Below are positions 6,529 to 6,575 of a stretch of DNA of 6,575 bases, in pieces. Under the pieces are notes generated by a model. The model was not told the DNA's origin and did not search any database. It worked only from the letters and a program-made list of their open reading frames with translations. The position numbers and the translations under genes are program-made. The stretch is from an uncultured Pseudomonadota bacterium (lineage in GTDB: Bacteria > Pseudomonadota > Gammaproteobacteria > Burkholderiales > Eutrophovitaceae): positions 1 to 6,575 of the forward strand of contig CAJXPC010000101.1 in assembly GCA_913057845.1 (NCBI GenBank), in the 5' to 3' direction. Each line of letters starts with the position of its first letter. The first letter of the stretch is position 1.

Positions 6529-6575
6529 CTGTCTCTTATACACATCTCCGAGCCCACGAGACCTCTCTACATCTC
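6529..6575 (+). other. Nextera read-2 adapter, i7 index and P7 start (artefact)
   Basis: This is not genomic DNA. The Tn5 mosaic end complement begins at 6529 (CTGTCTCTTATACACATCT) and is followed by the read-2 adapter up to 6562. The 8-base index CTCTCTAC at 6563-6570 is the one I know as Nextera N707, and ATCTC at 6571-6575 is the beginning of P7. In the gltB frame this reads LSLIHISEPTRP, a well-known contaminant peptide of sequence databases. Genomic sequence ends at 6528. Confidence 0.98.

Noticed and set aside
1..6575. Terminal inverted repeats suggesting a Tn5-like or IS50 mobile element
   Set aside because: The 19-bp mosaic ends at the two ends are inverted repeats, but they sit in commercial adapter sequence with an index and P7 bases. 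There is no transposase gene, and the interior is ordinary chromosomal genes.

Overview
This window is a piece of a bacterial chromosome, most likely from a beta- or gammaproteobacterium of moderate GC content (mid to upper 40s per cent by eye). The evidence is a typical proteobacterial housekeeping neighbourhood: a class A penicillin-binding protein 1A gene (mrcA/ponA) diverges from aroK-aroB-dgt, and the glutamate synthase large-subunit gene gltB follows. As I recall, aroK-aroB-dgt-gltB is an order familiar from Betaproteobacteria, while many Gammaproteobacteria carry a damX/SPOR-type gene after aroB. Protein similarity alone did not let me fix the taxon further.

Both ends are artificial. 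Positions 1-25 are the Illumina Nextera (Tn5 mosaic end) read-1 adapter. Positions 6529-6575 are the read-2 mosaic end and adapter, an 8-base i7 index and the first bases of P7. The genomic insert is therefore 26-6528. The two outer genes, mrcA and gltB, are cut by the adapters, so their apparent C-termini (LSLIHI and LSLIHISEPTRP...) are adapter translation and not biology.

Layout: 26-2170 (-) PBP1A, truncated at its C-terminus. 2171-2338 is the divergent intergenic region, with a consensus TATAAT box facing mrcA. 2339-2911 aroK, 2908-4023 aroB (4-nt ATGA overlap) and 4026-5153 dgt (2-nt gap) form a tight operon. 5154-5310 is an intergenic region with a perfect 10-bp hairpin that probably ends the operon, followed by the leader of gltB. 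5311-6528 (+) is the start of gltB, with a GTG start and a 3' end lost at the adapter.

Functionally, AroB (step 2) and AroK (step 5) serve the shikimate pathway to chorismate and aromatic amino acids. Dgt hydrolyses dNTPs, GltB begins the GOGAT route of ammonia assimilation, and PBP1A polymerises and crosslinks peptidoglycan. All five proteins keep the expected catalytic motifs. I see no mobile element, CRISPR array, RNA gene or defence system, and no previously undescribed system. The points worth a second look are the adapter artefacts, the absence of pilMNOPQ between mrcA and aroK, uncertain start sites for aroK and aroB, and unusually heavy use of the arginine codon CGA.
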